Below, piece after piece: positions 1 to 7,292 of a DNA stretch of 9,003 nt (the first letter of the stretch is position 1; each line of letters begins with the position of its first letter). The notes beneath the pieces were generated by a model. That model made no database searches, was not told the DNA's origin, and saw only the letters and a list, made by a program, of their open reading frames with translations. The position numbers and the translations under genes were made by a program. Source of the stretch: Bacteroidales bacterium (lineage in GTDB: Bacteria > Bacteroidota > Bacteroidia > Bacteroidales > UBA7960); the NCBI GenBank assembly GCA_007120675.1, contig SKNE01000169.1:1-9003 (forward strand). Direction: 5' to 3'.

Positions 1-35
1 CATGAATAAACACACAACCAGGACCAACGAACACA

Positions 36-449
36 ATGATTGCAAGCCAGATTAATGCATCAAAGGAGGTGAGCGAGTTTGCCCAGCACGATCCCCATGG
101 TTTCATCATGGCGATGCTGGGCATGGGCATCGTATTCACCATCCTGATCCTGCTGTACATCGTCTTTTCCAATACGCCCAGGCTCTTCACCCAGTCCTTC
201 CGTCAACGGATCAGGGAGCGTTTCAGCAGGAGGCGGAAGGAAGGCCCGGAGGAGGAAGCCGAACCCATGGCAGACCCGGAGCTTGACCTCAGTGGGGAGG
301 TGAATGCCGCCATCGCTGCGGCCATCCACCTGTACCGTTCAGAGCTGCACGACTTCGAGGACACCATCCTCACCGTTAAAAAGGTCTCACGCACATATTC
401 TCCCTGGAGTTCAAAAATTTACGGATTGCGCAACCTGAATCAGTCATGA
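36..449 (+). CDS. oadG: Sodium-pumping decarboxylase gamma subunit (OadG family)
   Basis: This 137-residue protein is the small membrane anchor of a biotin-dependent Na+-translocating decarboxylase (oxaloacetate or methylmalonyl-CoA type). In the family it holds the alpha subunit and biotin carrier to the membrane beta subunit. The sequence shows a short polar N-terminus, one transmembrane helix at about residues 22-44 (GFIMAMLGMG onward), a strongly basic stretch (about 55-69, RQRIRERFSRRRK), an acidic linker (70-83), and an amphipathic segment (88-101, GEVNAAIAAAIHLY) before the tail SPWSSKIYGL. The basic stretch after the helix suggests a cytoplasmic C-terminus. The ATG at 36 has only a weak AGGA 13-16 nt upstream, normal for Bacteroidota. 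The stop overlaps the next start by ATGA, implying translational coupling. The call rests partly on context, since OadG proteins diverge strongly. The substrate of the complex cannot be read from this subunit. Confidence 0.85.
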   Translation: MIASQINASKEVSEFAQHDPHGFIMAMLGMGIVFTILILLYIVFSNTPRLFTQSFRQRIRERFSRRRKEGPEEEAEPMADPELDLSGEVNAAIAAAIHLYRSELHDFEDTILTVKKVSRTYSPWSSKIYGLRNLNQS

Positions 450-886
450 AGAAATACAAGTTCACCATACACGGCAACGAGTACGATGTCCACATCAAGA
501 CGGTGGAAGACAACATCATAGACCTGGAGGTCAATGGGTCCGCTTACCAGGTGGAGGTGGACAAGGTGATTCAGCCGGCCAAGACACCCAAGCTGGTGCG
601 TTCACGCGTGGTGCCCCCCGCCGAGACCAAACCAGGGGAGGTCACCGGGGCCAAGGCAGCCGTTGCCCCTGCAGGTAAGATCAGTTCGCCCCTTCCGGGG
701 ACGGTGGTCAATATAATGGTCCGCGAAGGGGACACCGTAAAGGTGGGCCAGAAGCTGATGGTACTGGAGGCCATGAAGATGGAAAACAACATCGACTCAG
801 ACAAGGATGGCAAGGTGGTATCGATCCCGGTGAGGCCCGGACAGTCTGTTATGGAAGGTGACACCCTCATTGAAATAGGAGAATAG
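446..886 (+). CDS. Biotin carboxyl carrier protein of the decarboxylase
   Basis: This 146-residue protein carries the CO2-loaded biotin between the carboxyltransferase and the Na+-pumping beta subunit. Residues 1-42 form a small beta-rich N-terminal domain (KKYKFTIHGNEYDVHIK) seen in decarboxylase/carboxylase carriers. Residues 43-77 are a flexible Pro/Ala/Lys-rich linker. Residues 78-146 are a complete biotinyl/lipoyl domain with the motif EAMKM, so Lys111 is the predicted biotinylated residue; the flanking SPLPGTVV and VREGDTVKVGQ turns are canonical. It starts inside the oadG stop codon and ends 7 nt before oadB, so all three are almost surely co-translated. A carrier for acetyl-CoA carboxylase is the main alternative, but its position between OadG and OadB argues for the decarboxylase. 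Known family order would place a methylmalonyl-CoA decarboxylase alpha (carboxyltransferase) gene upstream. Confidence 0.94.
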   Translation: MKKYKFTIHGNEYDVHIKTVEDNIIDLEVNGSAYQVEVDKVIQPAKTPKLVRSRVVPPAETKPGEVTGAKAAVAPAGKISSPLPGTVVNIMVREGDTVKVGQKLMVLEAMKMENNIDSDKDGKVVSIPVRPGQSVMEGDTLIEIGE

Positions 887-893
887 GCGGCTT

Positions 894-2057
894 ATGGACA
901 GCAGTTTTTTTAGTTTTGTTTACGAGCAGGTGGTGGAGTTTGCGGGCCACACTGCTTTTTCCAACCTCACCTGGGGGCATGTGGTGATGATTGCCGTGGG
1001 CTTGTTCTTCATCAACCTGGCCATCACCAAGCATTATGAACCCCTGCTGCTGATACCCATCGGCTTCGGGATCATCATCGGCAACATCCCCTTCGATTTG
1101 GATGCGGACTTACAGATAGGCATTTACGAGGAGGGCAGTGTGCTGAACATGCTCTACTTTGGTGTTCAGCGCGGACTCTATCCGCCCATCATCTTCCTGG
1201 GTATCGGGGCCATGACCGACTTCTCCTCCCTTTTATCCAAACCGCGCCTGGTGCTCCTGGGTGCCGCAGCGCAATTCGGCATCTTTGCCGCCTATGCCTT
1301 TTCGCTCTACCTGGGTTTTGAGCCCGCACAGGCCGGCGCCATCGCCATCATCGGGGGTGCTGACGGTCCCACGGCCATCTTCCTATCATCCAAGCTGGCA
1401 CCCGAATTCATCGGACCCATCGCCATCGCAGCCTATTCTTACATGGCCCTGGTGCCGGTGATACAGCCGCCCATCATGCGCCTGCTCACCACCAAAAAAG
1501 AGCGGGTGATCCGCATGAAGCCTCCCCGCGCCGTACCCAAGCAGGAAAAGATCATCTTTCCCATTGTGGGCATCCTGCTCACCACCTTCATCATGCCCAC
1601 TGCCCTGCCTTTGCTGGGGATGCTCTTCTTTGGCAACCTGTTAAAAGAGAGTGGGGTGACCAACAGGCTGGCCGAAACAGCCCGGTCCTCGCTGGTGGAT
1701 ATTGTCACCATCTTCCTGGGACTCACCGTGGGCGCTTCAACGCAGGCCACTGTCTTTCTAACCACCGAGTCCCTCATGATATTTGGACTGGGGGCGGCGG
1801 CCTTTGCCATTGCCACCTTCAGCGGGGTGATCTTTGCCAAGGTGATGAATTACTTCTCCCCCCCCGACGACCGCATCAACCCCCTGATCGGCAACTCCGG
1901 GGTGTCGGCCGTGCCAGACAGCGCCAGGGTGTCGCAGCACATCGGACTGGAGTACGACAAGACCAACCACCTGCTCATGCACGCCATGGCAGCCAACGTG
2001 AGCGGGGTGATCGGCAGCGCCATCGCTGCCGGGATCCTGCTGAGCTTCCTGGTTTAA
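894..2057 (+). CDS. oadB: Na+-translocating decarboxylase beta subunit (OadB/MmdB)
   Basis: This 387-residue polytopic inner-membrane protein catalyses decarboxylation of carboxybiotin and couples it to Na+ export. Hydrophobic segments run through most of the length (for example 29-45, 48-63, 95-107, 117-140, 174-190, 219-249, 268-287, 294-316, 367-387). The family's two key blocks are intact. GGADGPTAIF places Asp157 where the Klebsiella OadB Na+-site Asp203 lies. The block NPLIG...GVSAVPDSAR holds Asn329, Gly333, Ser338 and Arg345, matching in identity and spacing the Klebsiella residues Asn373, Gly377, Ser382 and Arg389 (from memory of the family). Length is that of the short, roughly 380-residue version of the family. 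AGGAGA lies 11 nt before the ATG, within the end of the carrier gene. OadB, MmdB and GcdB cannot be told apart by sequence alone; methylmalonyl-CoA decarboxylation is inferred from gene order and lineage. Confidence 0.96.
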   Translation: MDSSFFSFVYEQVVEFAGHTAFSNLTWGHVVMIAVGLFFINLAITKHYEPLLLIPIGFGIIIGNIPFDLDADLQIGIYEEGSVLNMLYFGVQRGLYPPIIFLGIGAMTDFSSLLSKPRLVLLGAAAQFGIFAAYAFSLYLGFEPAQAGAIAIIGGADGPTAIFLSSKLAPEFIGPIAIAAYSYMALVPVIQPPIMRLLTTKKERVIRMKPPRAVPKQEKIIFPIVGILLTTFIMPTALPLLGMLFFGNLLKESGVTNRLAETARSSLVDIVTIFLGLTVGASTQATVFLTTESLMIFGLGAAAFAIATFSGVIFAKVMNYFSPPDDRINPLIGNSGVSAVPDSARVSQHIGLEYDKTNHLLMHAMAANVSGVIGSAIAAGILLSFLV

Positions 2058-2069
2058 CAAGCAGCGGTA

Positions 2070-2096
2070 TTTTTGTCCGCCGAAAGGCAAAAAAAC
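2070..2096. other. Hairpin between convergent oadB and amylase genes
   Basis: The 50-bp gap between the converging oadB and GH13 stops contains TTTTTG, then GCC-GAAA-GGC, then seven A residues. It can fold as TTTTTG/CAAAAA around CC/GG, or as GCC/GGC closed by a GAAA tetraloop with T/A flanks. The T-run precedes and the A-run follows the stem on the + strand, the reverse of the usual A-stem-U bidirectional terminator, so terminator function is uncertain in either direction. It is nevertheless the only structured element between the two transcripts. Confidence 0.3.
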
Positions 2097-2107
2097 AGGG
2101 GAAAAGC

Positions 2108-3496
2108 CTACTGTTTCACAAACACCTTATAGGACCACGGACCAAGGTCCATGTGCAGGTCGTCGCCGAAAGAGAACTGCTCCCCGGAGAAAAGCTCGGT
2201 GTAAGCGCCCTGGTAATCATCCCCTTCAAAATGGACATGGAGGGATTTTTCTGAGAGGTTCAGCACCACAAACACCTTGTCATCCTCTTTCTCACGAACA
2301 AAGGCAAAGACCTCTTTGTCGCGATCGGTTGGCACGCGCAGCATCTCGCCACCAAAAGCACCATTCCAAAGGGCCTTGTTTTCCCTCTTCAGTGCCAGCA
2401 GCGTCTTGTAAAAGTCGTGATAGATGAAATCGCCCCAGTCGATCTGGTCCTTCTCAAAGAATTCCAGCATCCGGTCGAAGCCGGCTTCTTGTCCGTTGTA
2501 CAGGAGGATCATCCCGGGAACGGTGGCGGTAAAGACAGCGAAGGCCTCCACCCCGTCGCCCAGGCGGTCGAACTCGGTGCCGGCCCAGGAGTTTTCATCG
2601 TGGTTGGTGATGAAGTACATCTTATAGCTGCCGTGGGGAAAGTTCCCGGCCTGGTCCACAAAGAAATACTCGTCGATGGCTTCCACCGTCTGTTCTCCAA
2701 GGGCGATGGCATTCATGATGTGGTGCAGCCGCCAGCCGTAGCCCGACTCAAAGGCGTGGTAGTGGAGCTCCTGGTTTTCGGCCTCAGCCAGCATGTAGAT
2801 GGGCTTGATCTCTTCCAGCTCCCGGCGGGCCCTGACCCAAAAGTCGGTGGGCACGTAGTCGGCCACGTCGCAGCGGAATCCATCCAGGCCGATCTCTTCG
2901 ATCCAGAACCGCATCTCGGCAATCATGGCATCGCGAAGGGCTTCATTGTCGTAGTCCAGCTGAAGCACATCCGACCAGTCTTCGTTGGGCGGATGGAAGT
3001 TACCCTCTTCATCCCTGGTGTAGAATTCCGGGTTCGTTTCGGTCCAGTAGTGATCCCATGCCGTATGGTTCGCCACCCAGTCGAGGATGACATACATACC
3101 CCGTTCGTGGGCCATGTCCACCACCCGCTTGAAGTCGGCCATCGTGCCAAACTCGGGGTTGATGGCGGTGTAGTCGGCGATGGAGTAATAGCTGCCCAGG
3201 GTCCCTTTGCGGTTCTTCTCACCGATGGGCTGGATGGGCATAAACCACAGGATGTCCACACCCAGGTCCTGCAGCCTGTCCAGGTGATCGGCAAAGGCGT
3301 TGAAGGTCCCTTCCGGACTAAACTGCCGGGTGTTCACTTCGTATATGTTGGCGTTGACGCTCCAGGCGGGATGTTGCACCATGCTGATCCCGGCGGTTGT
3401 CTCCTCTTGTTCCGGGACCGGACCGCAGGCCAGAAGAAAGAATACGGGCATAAGAAAGGCTCCTGTTTTTTTGGTGATCATTCTGTTTAGGTTCAT
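2108..3496 (-). CDS. GH13 alpha-amylase family lipoprotein (short form)
   Basis: This 462-residue protein is predicted to hydrolyse alpha-1,4-glucans outside the cytoplasm. The N-terminus has a lipoprotein signal peptide ending in LLAC, with Cys24 the lipidated residue, followed by an acidic stretch (29-32). The catalytic barrel spans about 48-375. GH13 motifs are complete: DWVANH (139-144), GFRCD with nucleophile Asp210, MLAEAE with acid/base Glu238, and FITNHD with transition-state stabiliser Asp300. A short beta-sandwich C domain follows (about 385-462). The phrases YEVNTRQFSPEGTF and PIGEKNRKGTLGSYY resemble the small bacterial/archaeal AmyA group. It has no starch-binding module. The first ATG (3496) is chosen, but Met6 (3481) would give a more typical signal peptide (MITKKTGAFL). 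It follows the larger GH13 gene by 48 nt and probably shares its transcript. Exact specificity (amylase, maltodextrinase or glucosidase) cannot be read. Confidence 0.93.
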   Translation of the reverse strand: MNLNRMITKKTGAFLMPVFFLLACGPVPEQEETTAGISMVQHPAWSVNANIYEVNTRQFSPEGTFNAFADHLDRLQDLGVDILWFMPIQPIGEKNRKGTLGSYYSIADYTAINPEFGTMADFKRVVDMAHERGMYVILDWVANHTAWDHYWTETNPEFYTRDEEGNFHPPNEDWSDVLQLDYDNEALRDAMIAEMRFWIEEIGLDGFRCDVADYVPTDFWVRARRELEEIKPIYMLAEAENQELHYHAFESGYGWRLHHIMNAIALGEQTVEAIDEYFFVDQAGNFPHGSYKMYFITNHDENSWAGTEFDRLGDGVEAFAVFTATVPGMILLYNGQEAGFDRMLEFFEKDQIDWGDFIYHDFYKTLLALKRENKALWNGAFGGEMLRVPTDRDKEVFAFVREKEDDKVFVVLNLSEKSLHVHFEGDDYQGAYTELFSGEQFSFGDDLHMDLGPWSYKVFVKQ

Positions 3497-3507
3497 GGTC
3501 TGTTCAT
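3493..3507 (-). other. Four-codon mini-ORF before the short amylase start
   Basis: ATG AAC AGA CCA TGA encodes Met-Asn-Arg-Pro and ends in an ATGA overlap with the ATG at 3496. It shares the 9-mer ATGAACAGA with the leader of the upstream amylase gene. If the true start is instead Met6 at 3481, this overlap loses its meaning. It is a sequence observation only. Confidence 0.28.
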
Positions 3508-3544
3508 TGTTATGGTGGATAAATGGGTCTGATGGTGGCAGGGC

Positions 3545-5950
3545 TTAGCGGCTGGTCAGCACTTCAAAGCCCATGGCGTCCAGGTTCACCGTGATTTGCT
3601 GTGCCTCAACCTGCAGGGGACTGCCGAAATGGGATTCAAAGGCCTTTCCCGTCATTCGGCCGGGCAGTTCAACCGTCAGGCTTCGGGATTCCAGTCCCTT
3701 GTTAAACAGCACGATGGCATGCTCACCAAAGTAGGAGCGGCTGTACACGTAGGCCTGGTCGTCCACCTTGAGCCGCTGGAAGTCGCCATAGATGAAGGCC
3801 AGGTTCTCACTGCGAAGCCGGGCGAGCATGGCGGCATTGTCCCTCACCCACAGCTGCTTCTCATCCAGGTCTTCAAACACCATGGGGCGCCTGCTGTCGG
3901 GGTCGCTGGCTCCCGGCAGTCCGATTTCGTCCCCATAATAGATCACCGGCACCCCCGGGATGGTCATGATGAAGGCGGTGAGTTGCGACAGTTTGTTATA
4001 GCCTATGGGGTCGCCCACACCCACCTCGCGCTCCCAGCCCGCTTCCTTGTCATCCTCATCGAAGGCCAGGGCGCCGCCGGCCAGTGAGATGAAGCGCGGC
4101 AGGTCGTGGTTACCGGTGATATTCCCCATCAGGTTGTTGAAGCCGTAGTGGTCGAAGCTTTGGTGCAGGCTGTAGTCGAGCATCTCAAAGGAGGCCTCGT
4201 CGGAGGCAAAGACCGTGCGGGCGTCGAAATAGAGGTTAAAGTCGAACTGGCCATCCAGGAGTCCGCTGCCCACATAGCTGCCAATGAGCTCCCTGCTGCC
4301 GAAGGTCTCCCCGATCTGGAAGAGGCGTTTGTTGTTGGGGATCATGTACTCCTCTTTCAGCTTGCGGGTGAGTTCACGCCAGAAGTCCAGCTGCACATGC
4401 TTGGTTGCGTCGTGGCGGAAGCCGTCCATGCCGTAGTGTTCTATCCAGAAGAATGCGCTGTCGGACATCAGCTCAATCACTTCCGGCTTGCTGAAGTCCA
4501 GGCTCGGCAGAAAGGTGTCGAACCAGGTGGTGAGGCGGTGCTCATCCCACAGGCGGATGTTTTTTCTTCCGTCGGGCAGGTTCAGGGTGGTGGCCCAGTG
4601 TGGGTTTTCCCGGATGATGGGGTTGTTTTCGTGGACGTGGTTGGATACGAAGTCCAGCATCACGCTGATGTCGTTATCGTGGGCCGAGCTCACCAGCCGG
4701 CGGAGCTCCTCCTCCGTGCCGAAGCGGTGGTCTACGGTGGTCAGTGTGATTGGCCAGTAACCGTGGTAGCCGGTGTATTTGCGGCGGGGCTCAGGCCACT
4801 CACGGTATGCTTCCAGGGGGTTTTGGGTGATGGGCGACATCCAGACGGTGTTCACGCCCAGCATCTCAAAATAGCCGTCTTCAATCTTTTGGGTGATCCC
4901 TGCCAGGTCGCCACCGTGGAAATTGGCCCGTTGTGCCACCTCCGGGTGATCGATGGGGTCGTCGTTGCCGGGGTTGCCGTTATTGAAGCGGTCAACCATC
5001 ATGAAGTAGAGGATGGTGGCCTCCTTGTCTTCACGGTCCAGCTGGGCTGTGTCGCTGACAGGCCTGCCCCTGTGCAGGGGGATCAGCAGGTCGTTGGATG
5101 GCCCCTGCTCATTGAAGGCCCACACCCTGAGGAAGCTGCGGTGCTTGCCCCTGGCGTCGCCGGGGAGCTGGATCACTATCTGTCCGTCGTGCGTGGTGAC
5201 ATAGGCATCAGGCAGGCGAAAGTTCTGCCAGAACACCAGGAGTCCGTGGGCATCGTTCTCCAGTCCCAGGGTAACGGTATGCCGGTCATGTTCACGCGGG
5301 TAAAGGAAGGGCGCCCTGTCCCTGTTCACATTCCCCACTTCCAGCAGGGAATTGAATCCGCCCACGTTGTTGTCCACCACCAGTGGGTTGTTGGGGTCGA
5401 GCATGTCCCTCCCATTGGCCTGTATCAGGTATTGGTACCTTCCGGGATTCAGGCTCAGCTCCGTTTGCCATAGTCCATCGATCAGGTGCATGGGGTTGGC
5501 GCGGGCGTTCCAGTCGTTCATCTCACCGCGCAGGGCCACGGTCCGGTAGCCCACATCCCCCGGATCGAAGGTGAAGGTGAACCGCTCCCGCTTGCTTCGC
5601 TTCACCAACAGGCTGTAGGGGGTGCCATCCAGCCACACCTTCATCTCTGACAGGTGGGGCACAAAGTTGGACCGGACCTGTATTTCCAGGGTTTTTTTGT
5701 CTTCCGACAAGACAAAGGCCAGGCGCTCTGAACCGGTAACGGAGTCGATCCTTGCCTCCGAGCCCATGACGAAGTAGTCGGTAAGGTACACGGTGGTGGT
5801 GTCGGGTTCCAGTTGCACCGGACTGGCCAGTCCGTAAAGGTCATTGCCGTCGGGGAACAGGCGTTCGGGGGCCGGCTGGCACGACCATAGCATTGCGGCC
5901 ACCAGGAGCAGGGCCGGGATAAAACGTAGGGGTCTTTTGAATCTTGTCAT
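3545..5950 (-). CDS. Multidomain GH13 maltodextrin-hydrolase/amylase lipoprotein
   Basis: The frame is open from a TTG at 5980 (811 codons), but the ATG at 5950 is preferred. It gives an 801-aa product whose first 24 residues are a signal peptide (MTRFKRPLRF, hydrophobic core, LWSC) with a lipidated Cys. Numbering below follows the 811-codon frame. Residues 36-125 are a beta-rich N-terminal region of unclear family. Residues 132-216 look like a CBM48/AMPK-type glycan-binding fold (ALRGEMNDWN, GRYQYLIQANG). A third beta region lies at 230-305. The GH13 barrel starts near 322 (ILYFMMVDRFNNGNPGNDDP) and has DFVSNH (443-448), GFRHD with nucleophile Asp524, IGE with Glu558, and GNHD with Asp626. 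A C-terminal beta domain covers about 738-811. The architecture resembles cyclomaltodextrinase-like GH13 enzymes of Bacteroidota. It lies 36 nt after tyrS. Substrate is alpha-glucan by inference. Confidence 0.94.
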   Translation of the reverse strand: MTRFKRPLRFIPALLLVAAMLWSCQPAPERLFPDGNDLYGLASPVQLEPDTTTVYLTDYFVMGSEARIDSVTGSERLAFVLSEDKKTLEIQVRSNFVPHLSEMKVWLDGTPYSLLVKRSKRERFTFTFDPGDVGYRTVALRGEMNDWNARANPMHLIDGLWQTELSLNPGRYQYLIQANGRDMLDPNNPLVVDNNVGGFNSLLEVGNVNRDRAPFLYPREHDRHTVTLGLENDAHGLLVFWQNFRLPDAYVTTHDGQIVIQLPGDARGKHRSFLRVWAFNEQGPSNDLLIPLHRGRPVSDTAQLDREDKEATILYFMMVDRFNNGNPGNDDPIDHPEVAQRANFHGGDLAGITQKIEDGYFEMLGVNTVWMSPITQNPLEAYREWPEPRRKYTGYHGYWPITLTTVDHRFGTEEELRRLVSSAHDNDISVMLDFVSNHVHENNPIIRENPHWATTLNLPDGRKNIRLWDEHRLTTWFDTFLPSLDFSKPEVIELMSDSAFFWIEHYGMDGFRHDATKHVQLDFWRELTRKLKEEYMIPNNKRLFQIGETFGSRELIGSYVGSGLLDGQFDFNLYFDARTVFASDEASFEMLDYSLHQSFDHYGFNNLMGNITGNHDLPRFISLAGGALAFDEDDKEAGWEREVGVGDPIGYNKLSQLTAFIMTIPGVPVIYYGDEIGLPGASDPDSRRPMVFEDLDEKQLWVRDNAAMLARLRSENLAFIYGDFQRLKVDDQAYVYSRSYFGEHAIVLFNKGLESRSLTVELPGRMTGKAFESHFGSPLQVEAQQITVNLDAMGFEVLTSR

Positions 5951-5958
5951 CTGTTCAT
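5947..5958 (-). other. Three-codon mini-ORF before the large amylase start
   Basis: ATG AAC AGA TGA encodes Met-Asn-Arg and stops within an ATGA overlap with the preferred start codon of the large amylase. The same nine bases, ATGAACAGA, stand in the same relation to the second amylase gene. It could couple initiation to the real start, or be chance in an A-rich leader. No coding role is claimed. Confidence 0.3.
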
Positions 5959-5986
5959 GGGTTTTCTTGATCCACTGCAATAATTA

Positions 5987-7264
5987 TTATACGGCTTTCA
6001 CCAGGTAATGGTTCTTTTTGCCGCGCTGAACGACAATGTAGCGGTCCCCTATGAGCAGGGAGGCATCCACCTGGTCTGTTTCACTCACACGCTCTTTGTT
6101 GATGCTGATGCTGCCCTCCTTGAGCATGCGACGCGCTTCCCCCCTGGATTTGGCGATTTGTGTTTGCCCTGCCAGGAAGTCCGTCAGGTTGATCCCCCCG
6201 CTGATGGCATCACGTGGCACGTCAAAGAGGGGCACCCCGTCGAAGACGGCCAGGAAGATGTCTTCGGGCAGCTTGTGGAGGGCTTCGGCGGTGCTTTTCC
6301 CAAACAGGATGCCCGACGCTTCCACGGCCGTGTCAAAAGCCTCACGGCCATGCACCCTCACGGTGATGTCTTCGGCCAGTGCCTTTTGCAGTCTGCGCTG
6401 GTGGGGGGCCTGGTGATGTTCGGCCACCAGGGCGTCGATCTCCTCCCTGGAAAAGAGGCTGAAGATCTTGATGTAACGTTCAGTATCCACGTCGGAACAA
6501 TTCATCCAGAACTGGTAGAAGTGGTAGGGTGAGGTGTAGCGTTCATCCAGCCACACATTGCCCCTTTCGGTCTTGCCGAACTTGGTGCCGTCGGCTTTGG
6601 TGATCAGCGGACAGGTGAGCGCGTAAACCTCTCCGCCCGTCTTACGGCGGATAAGCTCGGTGCCGGTGGTGATATTTCCCCACTGGTCGCTGCCACCCAT
6701 CTGCAGCTTGCAGTTTTTGTTCTGATAGAGGAATAGGTAGTCGTAGGCCTGTACCAGCTGGTAGCTGAACTCGGTGTATGACAATCCTGTTTCCAGGCGG
6801 TTCTTCACCGAGTCCTTTGCCATCATATAATTGATGCTCAAATGTTTGCCAATATCCCTGAGGAAGCCAAGGTAGCTAAAGTCCTTCATCCAGTCGTAGT
6901 TGTTCACGATCTCAGCGCTGGAGTCGCCGCAGTCGAAATCCAGGAAGCGGAGCAGCTGCTTTTTGATGGCCTCCTGGTTGTGCCGCAGCACCTCTTCTGA
7001 CAGCAGGCTTCGCTCCTCGCTTTTCCCGCTGGGATCGCCAATCATCCCGGTGGCACCTCCCACCAGCGCCAGGGGTTTGTGTCCCGCCCGCTGCAGGTGT
7101 TTGAGCATCATAATGGAAACCAGGTGCCCGATATGCAGTGAGTCGGCCGTCGGATCGATCCCCACATAGGCCGTGGTCATCTCTTTCTTCAACTGTTCCC
7201 CGGTGCCGGGCATCATGTCGTGGATCATGCCACGCCATCGCAACTCTTCAACAAAATCCTTCAT
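5987..7264 (-). CDS. tyrS: Tyrosyl-tRNA synthetase
   Basis: This 425-residue cytoplasmic enzyme charges tRNA-Tyr with tyrosine using ATP. It is a complete bacterial TyrRS of the usual length. The class I signature HIGH is exact at 44-47, and the KMSKS loop appears as KFGKT (228-232), a common TyrRS variant. The tyrosine pocket has Tyr168, Gln172 and Asp175, spaced as in E. coli Tyr175/Gln179/Asp182, together with GGSDQWGNI (190-198). The Rossmann catalytic core runs to about 235, the alpha-helical anticodon-binding region to about 340, and an S4 RNA-binding domain occupies about 358-423. The ATG at 7264 fits the start of the family (KDFVEELRWRGMIHD). It is the first gene of the leftward cluster; two amylases follow within 36 and 48 nt. 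A TATCTTTG promoter box and a foldable leader lie upstream. Confidence 0.98.
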   Translation of the reverse strand: MKDFVEELRWRGMIHDMMPGTGEQLKKEMTTAYVGIDPTADSLHIGHLVSIMMLKHLQRAGHKPLALVGGATGMIGDPSGKSEERSLLSEEVLRHNQEAIKKQLLRFLDFDCGDSSAEIVNNYDWMKDFSYLGFLRDIGKHLSINYMMAKDSVKNRLETGLSYTEFSYQLVQAYDYLFLYQNKNCKLQMGGSDQWGNITTGTELIRRKTGGEVYALTCPLITKADGTKFGKTERGNVWLDERYTSPYHFYQFWMNCSDVDTERYIKIFSLFSREEIDALVAEHHQAPHQRRLQKALAEDITVRVHGREAFDTAVEASGILFGKSTAEALHKLPEDIFLAVFDGVPLFDVPRDAISGGINLTDFLAGQTQIAKSRGEARRMLKEGSISINKERVSETDQVDASLLIGDRYIVVQRGKKNHYLVKAV

Positions 7265-7292
7265 TTTCTGTATTGATTGAACGGGATGGGTT

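Noticed and set aside
2..55. Small frame from the ATG at position 2 overlapping the oadG start
   Set aside because: Seventeen codons of polar residues, out of frame with oadG and with no RBS. It more likely overlaps the tail of the upstream gene or its spacer.
2070..2096. Canonical bidirectional terminator between oadB and the amylase
   Set aside because: The T-run precedes and the A-run follows the stem on the + strand, opposite to the arrangement needed for U-tract termination, so it was kept only as a hairpin.
2417..3490. 357-codon open frame on the + strand opposite the short amylase gene
   Set aside because: It is antisense to a clear GH13 gene, low in complexity (Gly, Val and His rich) and without family features. 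It is a shadow of the real gene.
4106..5473. 455-codon open frame on the + strand opposite the large amylase gene
   Set aside because: The opposite strand encodes a complete GH13 enzyme with all catalytic motifs. The antisense translation has no recognisable domain and is explained by GC-rich codon use that suppresses stops in the mirrored frame.
5951..5980. TTG start giving an 811-residue large amylase
   Set aside because: The TTG-initiated product adds ten residues (QWIKKTHEQ) before a well-formed lipoprotein signal peptide beginning at the ATG at 5950. The later start is more plausible.
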